Assembly (NCBI RefSeq): GCF_026151205.1
Contig: NC_087084.1
Location: 7,427,394-7,491,393, forward strand
DNA from: Bolinopsis microptera
Lineage: Eukaryota; Ctenophora; Tentaculata; Lobata; Bolinopsidae
Length of the DNA stretch: 64,000 nt
Direction: 5' to 3'
Positions within the stretch are counted from its first letter, which is position 1, and each line of letters opens with the position of its first letter. Positions 34,447-46,228 of the stretch are shown in pieces. A program made the position numbers and the translations under genes. The notes under the pieces are model-generated. The model did not search any database, had not been told where the DNA came from, and saw only the letters and a program-made list of their open reading frames with translations.

Positions 34447-35765
34447 ATACAAAAATCTGGCGTAAAATACATTCATCTTCTGATAATACTAATTTACAAA
34501 TGGATATAGACTATCTCTCTGACTGGGCACTAAGAAACAAAATGCGATTCCATCCAGCAAAATGTAAAGTGCTTATTGTTTCAGGAAAACCATCTTTATC
34601 TCCTCCATTCGCATATAATCTTGATGGCTCTCCTCTTGTGTATGTAGAGTTAGAAAAAGATCTTGGAGTCGATGTTACTCCTAAGCTAAGTTGGAATAGT
34701 CAGTGCGACAGAATTTATACTAAGGCCTGCCAACAACTTGGTATGGTCAGAAGAGATGGCCATATTGTCATTGATCAGAAACGTCGCCGGGCGCTTTACC
34801 TCTCCCTGGTTCGTAGCCAATTCGAAAATTGTTCCATAATCTGGCGCCCTTGTAATAAATCACTTAGTGATAAATTAGAAAGTCTCCAAAAGAGAGCTAT
34901 TAAATGGATTCTGTCTGAAGAGGGCCGCAGTTATCCACCTGAGCAATATGTCAAAAAGTGCAAGCTTGTCGACATTCTCCCTTTGTCTCAAAAGTTTGAC
35001 TTGAATGATCTTATTTTTTTCCACAAAGTTCTTAACAATTTAATTCCTGTATCGCTGCCTCACTATCTCTCTTTATATCAGGGCACTTCTCGACTAAGAC
35101 GTTGCCACCTCGACAGTCTGTCTATTGTGTCATCAATTTTACCTAAGTTAAGTCAGAATTCACACACCACATGTACCTCAAATAGCCCACTGGCAAAATC
35201 ATTTTTCTACAGAACCCATATAGGTACTGTGGAATGGACTCCCTTTACAGGTAAGACAGATTGTGTCTACTAGTCTTTTCAAAGCTGAGGTCACTAAGCA
35301 TCTATGGAAATGTTTATTGGATAGTGAAACAACAGTCTAGCCTAGTCTCTTTGCTCCCCATATTATTATTATTTTTGTTTTATTAATTTTTTTATCTACC
35401 TTCCTATACTTTCAACTTCATATCACACTTCACCCGCACACCTTCTCACACATTAATGACCATTTCAGACCTGTATCTAATGTATCTGGAATTTGACGTA
35501 TTGAAATACCAATTTTGACTCTATATCCACAGTTATTCACCATGGATTTGTTTGTTCTTAAATAGTTTTTCATAAATTTTTGGATTTAGATTAATTCGAT
35601 GTAATGGGTCCAAGTTACTGCGGACATAGTTCACTATGTGTTTACCGTGTTTGGGTGCCCATCATATTTTACAGATGGGGGCGATATTTTGAACGATTCT
35701 ATTTTATATTCATCTATTGCTGTACTCTGTAAAATTTGAAAAGTATTTAATAATAAAAAAAATGT
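34447..35765 (+). mobile_element. 5'-truncated LINE (jockey/CR1-type reverse transcriptase)
   Basis: The open frame begins DTKIWRKIHSSSDNTNLQMD, which is the segment just after the RT catalytic [FY]ADD box. It continues with LSDWALRNKMRFHPAKCKVL, KDLGVDVTPKLSW, RSQFENCSIIWRPCNKS and KLESLQKRAIKWIL, standard landmarks of the RT thumb and C-terminal region. The copy is therefore cut at the catalytic site and has lost endonuclease and most of RT. A single frame change near 35229 separates this from the last part (WNGLPLQVRQIVSTSLFKAE...HLWKCLL, stop at 35340). The 3' UTR runs to a TATTTAATAATAAAAAAAA tail at about 35762. A long A/T run precedes the 5' junction; no clean target duplication. Confidence 0.85.
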
Positions 35766-35920
35766 GTCTATAAGTATATGTGTTCACGGACGCTTTCAAT
35801 CTAGAATGTGTCTGTAGAACAAGGCTGCTCCCGGCTTACTGCTCAATGTTTGTAAATCTTTGTTATTAACGGCTGTGACATGTTAATTGTTAAGCAGTGC
35901 TTTAAAGATTATTAAAATTA

Positions 35921-35951
35921 CAGTGTTATATTTTATTAAAATATAACACTG
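35921..35951. repeat. 31-bp near-perfect palindrome
   Basis: 14-base arms CAGTGTTATATTTT / AAAATATAACACTG are separated by three bases. It looks like two transposon termini meeting head to head, but no element surrounds it. Confidence 0.8.
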
Positions 35952-36149
35952 ATCTTTGTCCTATGATCATGTGATTATTTAGTCTGGTGGAGTCTAATCA
36001 TGCATGTGCTGTGTACTGCTATTTAGTTTATCAGACGGTAGATTCAGGGTTGTAACTTCTTATACTCTTATAGAAATACAAGGTGACTTCAGGCCAGGTC
36101 GTCTTCCAATTATCTAAGAATAGTGCTTACTCGTTGTTATCAAAAACCA

Positions 36150-36215
36150 CTATGCAGATATAGTAACCACTATGCAGATATAGTAACCACTGTGCAGATC
36201 TAGTAACTCAGTGGT
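36150..36215. repeat. 22-bp tandem repeat, three copies
   Basis: Unit AACCACTATGCAGATATAGT; the third copy has two substitutions. Confidence 0.85.
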
Positions 36216-38331
36216 TACTAGCAACTTTAGTGACTCACGTTACTTCAGCCCGGCCATCTTCCACTTATCAGAAAATAGTTTTTATTGGAAACCGCACTGG
36301 CTCACCGGGGATTTATACCTTCACTCGATCAATTAGGATTTAGTCAAGTTCAAGATCCTTCTATCAGCAAAATATTGCATTTACACTCATAATATTATAT
36401 ACTACATAATATTATATACTACATTTATGCGTACAAATATGCATGTTCGGTAACCTGAAGTTACCAGACCGTGGCAGCTTTACTTGAGTTCAAAGTTACA
36501 GTCACTTGTTTGCTTATTTACCGTTATCATGATGTTTTGGCATAAGATTACAGATCCGGGGCGCCCGTTGGCTTAAAGTTGGCTTAAAGCCAACAGTTAT
36601 TGGCTTCAAGCCGCTCACCAGAGCAAAGGTCACATTCCCCTTTGTTTAGAGCTGTTGTTGATCTACGGTATTCAACTTTTATTAAAGCTTATAAAACTTA
36701 TAATCTTGTCTCGTTGAATAATTCAATTTGTTAATGAAATATGTTGCTAAATTCATAAATTCAACATTTCCACAGTTCTTTTCACTCCGCATACTTTTCC
36801 CTCCGCATACAATCCACATAGTCACTCGTTTCTCGTGCTCAATGCGGTGTGAGCACCCCACATTATATGTGACAAAACCTAATGAGCTGTATAAATTATA
36901 AAACCTGTTGAACCGGTTAAACCTAGTTGTGGGGGCAAAGAGCGCACTATATTGATTAGGAACACTCACACACGTCCTGTTATCGTTTTATCTTTCTCGT
37001 CTGTATTTATTTATTTTTTTAAATTTCCTAATTAAACAACTGTTAATATGTATTTATAATGACGAATTAATTGGCGTCGCTGTGTCCTGTTTTAATTCAG
37101 AAATTGAGACGTTTTTCTCACGGAATATAGTAACTTATTTAATGTTTGCACTTGAATTTCATGAGTAGCTCAAATTTCTTTAAATAACTTCATTACATAC
37201 TTAAATAAGTTACATCATCAAGAATTGCTTGACTGCTTCTTAGTCAGGAAATACTATAACATAGATTGTTGAATTAATTATTAACAAATGGATACTGGAT
37301 ATCGTTAAAACATTTGAACTTCTCATTTTATTTCACCCTTAGTCTTACAATGCCTTGTGATTTACCTTACATTAGTTGTAGCGTTAGTAGGTGCTTCTGG
37401 TTGCTCATTTTTAACTCTGCAAATTGTTGGGAAGCGAAGTTATGGCTCCGTGAACATTTTTTGTTTCACACTGTTCGCATTGTCGTGATTGGAAGTGACG
37501 ACCATCTGTACACTGCATGTCTAGAGAGTCTTAAGTTTAACCGCCAACACTCGAATTTAATTATTCATGAAGATTCTTTCAGAGCAGTGAGATGTGAAAA
37601 GTCACACTCGCTTTTCAGTAAATTGTTATAGAAATTGTTTCAATATATAGTGCAGAATGTGTAATCTGAGCTGCCACAATTGTTTGTTCTCGAAGTGTAG
37701 TCGTCGGCCGCCAGATCGGACACGAATTTTCAGCATTATCCGTTTAATTTTATTAATAATATTATTATTATATTAATTAACGGCGTTATGCTGAATTTCT
37801 GTCAACATTCCTGTTATTTTTAGATGTCTTATATTATTGAAACTCTATGACGGTAACTTATTTGTGACAGTTTATATTATTTAATTTAATTTATTTACAG
37901 ACCTTGCTGTTGAGTAATAACACTTTTAGCTCCATGGTTACCTCACAACCTTCCTTGTATCGTTATTCGTTACTCATCTTGAAGATTCAATTTCATAGTT
38001 ATTTAAATAATGTAAACCATGCGCATACAGCTTCCACGTTCCTTTAGATATCGAATTAAATTGCATTGCGATAATTATTATTGTAATAAATGTCATAAAA
38101 TTTAAATTATGTTCTTGCCATTGAAACCTGTGAAATAATTATATTAGATTCCATAATACCTCCATAATTTAACAAGGGATATTGGCAGAACCTACAGTGA
38201 AGTTTTGATTTTTAGTTATTTGTTTCAAGGAAGGATTAGACTTGGGCGTTGTTCTTAACTATCCATTGTTTAGAACGTTTATTTAATAATAATAAGCTAA
38301 CAATCTCGCACAATCTAGAAACTTGTGAACA

Positions 38332-41300
38332 ATGGGCGTAGCTATCTTCGGATTCAAGATTATCGACGATGACGGGTGCATTAGTATGAAACTAGTGAGG
38401 GAGATTATAGCAGAGATGCTGGGAACATTCTTCCTAATCATCCTAGGATGTGGAGGTATATAGATAATTAACTATCAATATCATGTTAAATATTAGTATT
38501 ACAATGTAAATTGATAATTAAATTAAAAAATACAGGGTGTACCGCATAAAATGACGACAGTTTTTAACAAGTTTCAATATATTAAAAAACATTCCTAAAT
38601 ACATTATTTAATTTCAGTTATCACTTAAAAGCTGGTCACAGAGACGCAACCATTAATAAATAGAGTACATAAATATTGAAGTTATTACCGCATGCTTACT
38701 ATTTAAAAAACTATGTTTATGTTTTTTGTTTGTCTCAGAAATGAGACGCCAAGCTATTAGGTGATTAATTAATTACTACTGTTTCTATAATTTCTCTAAT
38801 TTCTCTAATTTGCAGGTGTACAGGGTGCTATTACTGACAAACCCGCGGACGAAATCTTGGGATCTGCCAGAATTCTTCAAATCGGATTCGCTTTCGGTCT
38901 AGGTTAGTCATGTTAACCAATTCATTAAAACAAAGTTATCAATAAAACAATCAGATCAGATAATGTTAATCCTCGCCATTACTGATTGCTCACACTGACT
39001 TGCTCAGAGTTCAGACGTCTACAGTAAATTTTAAGAGTTTAAGGTTGCTTCAGTATTCATTATTCATTATTCATTATTCATTATTTATTGCTAGCTCCAG
39101 AGTCCAGCTATAATTCAGTAACTGTGTAGTAGTAGTGTTACTATGGTTACCTGTACTTAAGTGCAACCATGTGTAGTAGTAGCACTGTTACTATTGTTAC
39201 CTGTATAAGTGTAACCATGGATATACTCCTGCAGTAACTGTGTAGTAGTAGTGTTACTATGGTTACAAGTGTAGTGTTACTATGGTCCTAGGTCAATATC
39301 GTTGTACTCAGCAAGACCAATGAGTACGACCGAATTCGGTGAAAAGTTTGAAAATTTGTCATTTTAAACATTTTTAGCGCAGCCAGTTTAGCGAATTTAT
39401 GCTAGATTGAATCATAAACGTTCTTCGTATAATGACAATAGAATCGATTTAGGACACATTGGCGGGCCCGCCGGCACTATAACACTATAATCATCACACT
39501 ACACTCATGTTTGAATTTTGAGAATTCCTTCCGTCCCCGGGCAGAGCAAGGCTCCGTACTGTCTTCATAAGTTTATTTCGGTTTCCCTTGATACTTTAAT
39601 ATTGAGGGTAATTTTGGTCTTGGTCTTGATTGCAAATTCGATACTTTGAGTTTGATACGTTTTGAGTTCCATGAGTACGGCTGAGTGCCACTAATTTTTT
39701 TGAGGACGCGGTGCTATCATAACATCACATAGAATAACTAGTTGAAGACAGGCACAGACCGCCGCAGACCTAGCCGGGATATCGAGAGAACGCGGAGAGA
39801 GTGTACATATAATTTCAAATTCGGAGGAAGTGAAAGTCTAAATGTGTTGACTGTTGTCATCACTTCATTACCGCAGGGAAAAATTACTTTCCGGTTTGCC
39901 GTTTGATTGTTCACTTAATTTTGAATATTATCATATTAAAGATGACATGATTATAAACATGTTAATTCAGATTGAAGTTGGTCTATGTTTAATAACTTTA
40001 TCAATGATTCTGAAGTAGCAGTAAAGTTGGTAGTAGATATCTTAACGGTGAACGGCTTTACCAACTGCTCGTTATCCTCTCATTGCTTATTGACGTTGAC
40101 ATCATGATTCATGAGACTTAGACTTTAATCAGTGACTGTTATTAAGGGCCATCCTACCATTCATTGAGATACAAGGATTTCTTGCATTGTACTACCAATT
40201 GTATTTGCGGATCTAACTTTCGGTTTAGTGGCCACAGTTTCTCAGCAAGTTTGCAATATAAGGTAGGTTTCCACCGTTATAATGTCGAATGAATAAATAA
40301 GCTAGAATCTCAAGCTTGGAAGAATGTATTTGCACCTATTCAATTATTTACTTGGTTTCGAGGTTAACTTTACATTCATTAAATGATACTAACGTAGTCG
40401 ACAGAAGTTTATGGCTTATGTATCTCGTCAGAGAAAAACTGTTCGCTGCTCACATTGCGGATCAATTCTCAAGGACAATAACAAGAAACAACATGAAAGT
40501 CGACGTGATCACAGGTTAAATTTTATTGCATTTGCAGTATCATGCTTTTATGCCGATTATTTTTTTCTTTCGAGACCATTTATTTTTATGATCACTGCTC
40601 ACATGAGTATGACGTCAGTGTGCAAAAAACCAGGACCTATCTTGATTTTTCACGTGAGCTAAGATAGTCAGGGGTAGGATTCTATTGAACTTTCGTGCTC
40701 CAATTATTATCTGCTTGAATAGCTGCATCATGATCGACGTTACTAATTTAAACAGTTGTAAAACTGATTCGCGAAAATTGCTTCAGAAACCAGCAAGTGC
40801 TCTGGACAACTGTACGGGACAATTTACCAGGACAACAGACGTTACCACTACGCAGTTTGGCCGCGCCGATCTCGTCCCAACCATCTCACCCTCCTTCATC
40901 GAGAGGAGGGTTTCCTTTCGTTGCAACAAGACCTCATTTGTTTACCTTACCAGTGCAACCATTAGTCACACTTCCTCCAGGTCCCATTCATCCAGTAGCT
41001 CTTCAGCCATTGATAGCTGGTCCAAGTGTCCCCAATACCCAGATTGGTGCAGTGATAGCTGGTCCAAGTGTCCCCAATACCCAGATTGGTGCAGTGATAG
41101 CTGGTCCAAGTGTCCCCAATACCCAGATTGGTGCAGTGATAGCTGGTCCAAGTGTCCCCAATACCCAGATTGGTGCAGTGATAACTGGTCCAAGTGTCCC
41201 CAATACCCAGATTGGTGCAGTGATAACTGGTCCAAGTGTCCCCAATACCCAGATTGGTGCAGTGATAGCTGGTCCAAGTGTCCCCAATACCCAGATTGGT

Positions 41301-44300
41301 GCAGTGATAGCTGGTCCAAGTGTCCCCAATACCCAGATTGGTGCAACTTTCAGATTTCCTATAGCAACTATAACATCAGCTTCAGTTCCTCGCCTCAGAT
41401 CGGTAACAGGAGTTTCCACAAATCTAGGCTCTCAGCCGAGATCATCAGTTGTCACCTTAAATCCAATATTACCGGCCACACGTGCAGTACCATTACTGCC
41501 TTCTTCGTCACGCCACAATTCAGGAAATGTAACATCATCTACAGCTGTGGACAATCAAACTGCTTGGAACAATGCTGTTTATTGGTTGAATTTTCTCAGT
41601 CCTAGTACTCAACAATCATCCGTTCAACACACCATGGGCCAGAATTTACAGCAAACAGTACACAGACCCTCTGTTGCCTTCTCGGGTTTGTCACGTGGCG
41701 TCATTCCTCCAGGTCTTCGAGCAACAGTGGCAATACCACCAACATTGAATGCTAATAGTAGAATTAACAGACGTGGTCATACAGATATACTTCGAACAGA
41801 CCAAAAACTAAATCTTCTGCAAAATGCTACATGTATTAGTGACATAACCACAGCAGAACCACTCTTTCGAATAAATAATCAGGGCGATATTGAATGCTTA
41901 TGCTGTGATAACACCTCATTTGGAGTGCCAGCCTCAGTCTACACTGCAACAAATGGAACCAATAGACGCACAACTACTCGACGCTGGAAAGACATGAAAA
42001 GTGCCTTAAAACGTCACATACAGTTACCAAGACATCAGGAAAATGCAAAAACTTACTTGACAAGGCAGAATTTAATACCCTCATTCATAACTTCGGATAC
42101 AGGGGCCGGGCTTAACTTGATTAGAATGGTGTATGAGAATGTAAAATCCCAGAGATCATACGCAAGTTTCCCGCTTTCGGTTGCAGCACGTTACCAGGAA
42201 AAAACCAATGTTGGGTTTCAAAATCATTCCCCTGCATTTCCACCTAAGATTATAGATTGTGGATATGACTTACTTCTCGGGAGGTTTCAAGCTTACTTAT
42301 CCTCACTTACGCCATTTGGGACAGTAATAACTTTTGGTATTTCCTGTGATAAAGATAAATCTCAGAGTAGGTCAAGGCAACTAGCTGGTTTTCGTTTTCC
42401 TTGCTTCGATAGTTCGTTATCCACCCCTTTCATTAACTATGTTTACGTTGGACATCCAGCATGTCAACAGTTTGACGGGTTCTATCTCTCAACGAAAATA
42501 AAAGAACAGTTGACTCAATACGGAATCCTGAATACCCAGTTTACAGAGGGCTACTCTGGGTCAGCTTATGACGGTCAATACCTAAACTTGAAACTTCACG
42601 ATCATTTGAGAGCATCTTACGGTATAAATAGCGACGACCCTCAAGCAACTGAAGTTTGGGACGGGGCACATATCGTGGACCTCATCTTCAAGCATGCATT
42701 AAGAAACTCTTGGGCTGTAGAAAATGTACGTTATATCGTCAAGAAAGTCAATAATATCCTGAAGAATAACATATTTGAGACATATCTCGCCTCATCTCGC
42801 TCCATGGGGACTCCGTTCCTGAAACCCAAAACTTTAAAAGATTTAAAGTTCTTAAAACATGGTTTAGACCAGCTAGAAACTTTTCAGAAAATGAAGCCTG
42901 TGATAGTTGATGCCCTAACAAATGTTTCAAATTCAACTCATAAATTAGCATCTACATGTAAAGCCTATTTAACTCAAATAAACTGTCCAAGATTCGGCCT
43001 AATCCTGTCATTCCTTATAGATGTTATGAAGCCTTTATCTGCATTCAGCCTAAAATTTCAGGATAAGTTCCTCTTTGTTCATCAGTATTATAATCTCACG
43101 GTGATGCTGAAGGAGTTTTTGTCCAATATTCATCTTTCCTATGATACAACTACAATGCCTGTGGACCAAAGATTCATTTTCAGTCATTTTTGTCGGACAG
43201 TTCAATCTGGACCATCGCAGTACTTTGGTCCTCGTTATTTGCTCCGCCAAGGAAGATTTACTCCTACTACATTCCCAGATACAGTGAGAGCAGCAGTTCA
43301 ATGTTGTAACCGATTTATTGATCTCCTAAAGAGATATACTCTTGGTTACTGGTTTGCGAATGGGTACTGGAAAGATGATACAAAACGGCTTCTACCAAAT
43401 TGTGCCGCATTGTTAAACTTCTTGACGGACGACATTGAAGAACAGAAAAAATCATTTATAACACGAGGTCATGAAATGTGTGCTGACTGTGAGAACTTTT
43501 ACCCTGAAGCTCGCCAAGCCGAACATTCTACACAATGCACCTCTAATATTTGGCTGACAGTCCCGTCTTTATTACCAAATTATAATCCAAACAAAGGTCT
43601 GAATTTGGAAATACTTAAGCAGCTCATTCCTTCGAGTTTAAGGCACCATATAACTCAAGTTGCCCTGCATGATTTGAAAGTGCAATTGAACTTAGCAAAG
43701 CAAGAAGTAACCCGTCGAAATCTCGTTGTAACCTTTGACCGTGTTGTCAAATGTTTATTCACATCTCGCAGTTACTGGGACAAGTGTCTAAAGGGTGCCC
43801 TATTCCTCTTAGTCAAAGTTATGACTATCCCTACATCAGAGGCACTTATGGAAACATTTGGATCCATAATGGAGACATATCATGGTCGCTTCTCCAACGG
43901 CGATCCAAAATTCGATGATACAAGACTGCAGAAAGAGATGTTTTTAAAGCTTAATGGGCCGCCACTGATTGTTGCTGAACCGTTCTTTAAGAAAATCTTG
44001 GAGAAATACAGAGCGGAAGGCGGTCACAGGTTCGCTCATGAACAAACCCATTTAGCTAGACTCACTGCATCATCACTTACAGTAAAACGTCTGCAAAGAG
44101 AGGCAGCAAGCGACTCAAGTAGAACTGTGTGCATTGAATTTTCGTAAGCGGCTTACTAACAACTATAAAGCATGTGATAGATAAACATAATGTAGGTATA
44201 AGGAACTTCACCCTTTCATTCTATTGCTTTTAAGAGTCAAATACGTTAGCATGTAGAAAGTTCTAATCAGAATAAAGGTTTGTTCATGACCGTTTGCCAT

Positions 44301-46228
44301 GTTATTGTTTTAGAATTATCACGAGATTAATTCATGATACGTTTCATTAATTAATTTTGACGAAATTTCCATTAATAAAAAGTACATTAGAGTTTTTATT
44401 CCCTTGTTGACATGTATTGTTTAAATTAAAATCTCTGCTCTTCCACACCAGCTGATCTTGGTCCAACGGCGGTCAGTAAAATGTTAATTAAATAAAGTCA
44501 CGGTTAATTAAATTTACGGTTAATTCGATAATTGGTAAGTAAGACATTTGGAAAGTCTGAGTACGACCATTCGAAAAAGATATTGACCTGGGACTATGGT
44601 TAGAAGTGTAACCATGGATATACTCCTGCAGGTATTGGTGGAATAGTACATCTCTTTTCTGACATCAGTGGAGGACAACTCAACCCCGCTGTTTCATTCG
44701 GACTCTTCTTTGCTCGTAAACTCTCTCTGTACCGTGCTGCTATCCTCTCTGTTGCTCAGATCATTGGTGGAATCATCGGTGCTGGTGAGATTTGTTAATT
44801 ATTATACGTGGGGTGGGCTGGAATGAACTTTATCGTGAATGAATTAACAATGTTAATGTTATCATGATTAACATGGTTATGTCGAAACGTGAATAGTCCA
44901 ATGGTGACCGTTTCTAACCACTTGTTTAGCGTTGTGGAAATCTACTGAAATTGAAACTATAAAATTTCGAAATGCTTGGTCCGAAGTATTGATAATATAT
45001 GATTTATGAACTTTTTTTTATTTCTTGATTGACGGACTTATTTCTTTAATAAGGTGAATTAACTAATACTAATCACCCAACCTCGCAGTGGTCCTGAAGA
45101 TTGTGTTCGGCAGTACTCCAGGAGTAGTCGCCATGTCCGTCTCCGGATTTAAAGGACTGATTCTTGAGTTCCTCGGTGCTCTCTTCCTGGTTCTGACTGT
45201 CCTGGCTACTATTAATGACAAGAGAGGGCACGCTGCTGGGTACCTCCAACCCCTTTCTATCGGTATCGCTATCTTTGTCGCTCACATGTTCCTCGTGAGT
45301 ACTGCCCTCTTTGTAATTAGCTTATAATTAGCTCATAATTGGTTTATAATTGATTTATAATTAGTTTATAATTGGTTTATAGTTGGTTTATAATTGGTTT
45401 ATAATTGGCTTATAATTAGTTTATAATTGGTTTATAATTGGTTTATAATTAGTTTATAATTGGTTTATAATTGGTTTATAATTGGCTTATAATTAGTTTA
45501 TAATTGGTTTATAATTGGTTTATAATTGGTTTATAATTGGTTTATAATTGGTTTATAATTGGTTTATAATTGATCCCTTATCCTTTGTCCCAATTTATAA
45601 TTGGTCCCTTGTCCCTTGTCCCAATTCATAATTGGTCCATTATCCCTTGTCCCAATACAATTTTCATATACCTCGTTTATATATGGTTGCCTCCTTCAAT
45701 TTCGTCATTTGAGCATTAAGTATCTAATCCCAATAAGTATATTTCCATACACCTTGTTTATTTATGGTTATCTTCCTCAGATTCCTTTGACTGGATGTGG
45801 AATTAACCCTGCCCGAGCCCTCGCTACCAACATTGTAGCTGGAGAGATTAAGGGAGACTTCTACGTAAGCTCATTTTATCACAATGCTGGCAAGCATTAC
45901 CGTCGCCCTTATATTCATTAACTTAATTGATTTATTAGCTTTAGATTAATTATATCTTGATGTGTTTTGTTATGGGTTGTTGCAACTTAAGTCTTGTTGA
46001 TGCAATTAATGTTAGATGGATTGTTAAATTTCACTACACGGAACTAGTGATTTCAACAAAACTATGATCTATTTTGTCCTCTACTTTACTTTACTACCAC
46101 AGGCTTACATTCTTGGGCCCATCCTCGCATCTGCTATTGGTGGTCTCGTCTACGAGTTCGTCTTCAACCCCCACTACGCCTCCGCTTACGAAGGCATTGA
46201 GAATGGAGAAGGAGAGGAGATGAAATAG
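38332..46228 (+). CDS. Aquaporin, water-selective type, complete
   Basis: Six exons: 38332-38455, 38816-38902, 44632-44784, 45089-45294, 45781-45864, 46103-46228, phases 1,1,1,0,0; 259 residues, the usual length. Membrane channel of the MIP family. NPA boxes are GGQLNPAVSFG (Asn88) and TGCGINPARA (Asn199). The aromatic/arginine filter by alignment to human AQP1 is Phe68, His187, Cys196, Arg202, the classical water-only set; spacings (F-N 20, H-C 9, C-R 6) match exactly. Cys196 corresponds to the mercury-sensitive Cys of AQP1. Hydrophobic segments fit six helices (e.g. IIAEMLGTFFLIILG, GLILEFLGALFLVL, YILGPILASAIGGLVYEF). The short N terminus starts MGVAIFGFKII; the tail is acidic (GIENGEGEEMK). 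Intron 2 (5.7 kb) is long because a hAT transposon sits in it; the other introns are about 240-490 bases. Confidence 0.97.
39119..39278. repeat. GTAGTAGTGTTACTATGGTTAC minisatellite in aquaporin intron 2
   Basis: Imperfect units of GTGTAGTAGTAG and GTTACTATGGTTACCTGT occur three to four times. The hAT element inserted in the last unit; the interrupted sequence resumes at 44593 (ACTATGGTTAG). Confidence 0.8.
40411..44147 (+). CDS. hAT-type transposase with zinc fingers and a 14-residue repeat array
   Basis: Two exons, 40411-40514 and 40787-44147 (phase 2, donor ACAG|GTTAAA, acceptor CTTCAG), give 1154 residues. Exon 1 is a C-x2-C-x11-H-x5-H finger (CSHCGSILKDNNKKQH...H). The large exon has eight repeats of GPSVPNTQIGAVIA (about residues 110-221), then a second Cys/His zone (ECLCCDN...HIQLPRH), an RNase H-like core with ITFGISCDKDKSQSRSRQLA near 553 and WDGAHIVDLIFKHAL near 658 (compare the DGAH/CxxH segment of ZNF862-like hAT proteins), and a C-terminal dimerisation-like stretch IPTSEALMETFGSIMETYHG near 1049. 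Catalytic residues cannot be fixed by eye. No stop or frame break; possibly active or recently domesticated. Exon 1 could be missed by a single-exon annotation. Confidence 0.85.
41012..41345 (+). repeat. 42-bp coding minisatellite, eight copies, in the hAT transposase
   Basis: Copies of GATAGCTGGTCCAAGTGTCC..CAATACCCAGATTGG..TGCAGT differ only by G/A in GCT versus ACT (Ala/Thr). They keep the frame exactly (42 bases, 14 residues). The unit has no stop in several frames on both strands, which creates long shadow open frames there. Confidence 0.97.
45315..45585. repeat. 12-bp minisatellite in aquaporin intron 4
   Basis: About 22 units of TTTATAATTGGT with A/G and T/C variants fill the middle of the 486-base intron. 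AT-rich, no coding. Confidence 0.95.

Larger units (their letters stand above)
35766..38331. other. Intergenic before aquaporin
   Basis: It holds a 31-base near-perfect palindrome (35921-35951), a 22-base triple repeat (36150-36215), a GTTGGCTTAAAG/GCCAACAG inverted patch near 36568-36595, and AT-rich DNA. Open frames at 36682-36969 (minus) and 37314-37631 (plus) have no recognisable domain. The aquaporin promoter and 5' UTR should be at the right end. Confidence 0.5.
39287..44592 (+). mobile_element. Complete hAT-type DNA transposon, 5.3 kb, in aquaporin intron 2
   Basis: It is flanked by an exact 8-bp duplication ACTATGGT (39279-39286 and 44593-44600), the size made by hAT transposases. 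Terminal inverted repeats are CCTAGGTCAATATC at the left and CCCAGGTCAATATC at the right (read inward), 13 of 14 identical. Subterminal GAGTACGACC motifs occur at 39319 and 44559, and a related GAGTACGGCTGA at 39672. It carries one transposase gene on the plus strand (40411-44147) and a poly(A) signal AATAAA at 44271. The exact target duplication and open reading frame mark it as young; intron splicing of the host gene should remove it. Confidence 0.93.

Noticed and set aside
36682-36969. 95-codon minus-strand open frame
   Set aside because: No recognisable motif and no neighbour exon; composition fits chance in AT-rich DNA.
40966-41419. Long open frames on the minus strand and in the other plus frame across the 42-bp repeats
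   Set aside because: They are shadows: a stop-free 42-base unit repeated eight times opens several frames at once.
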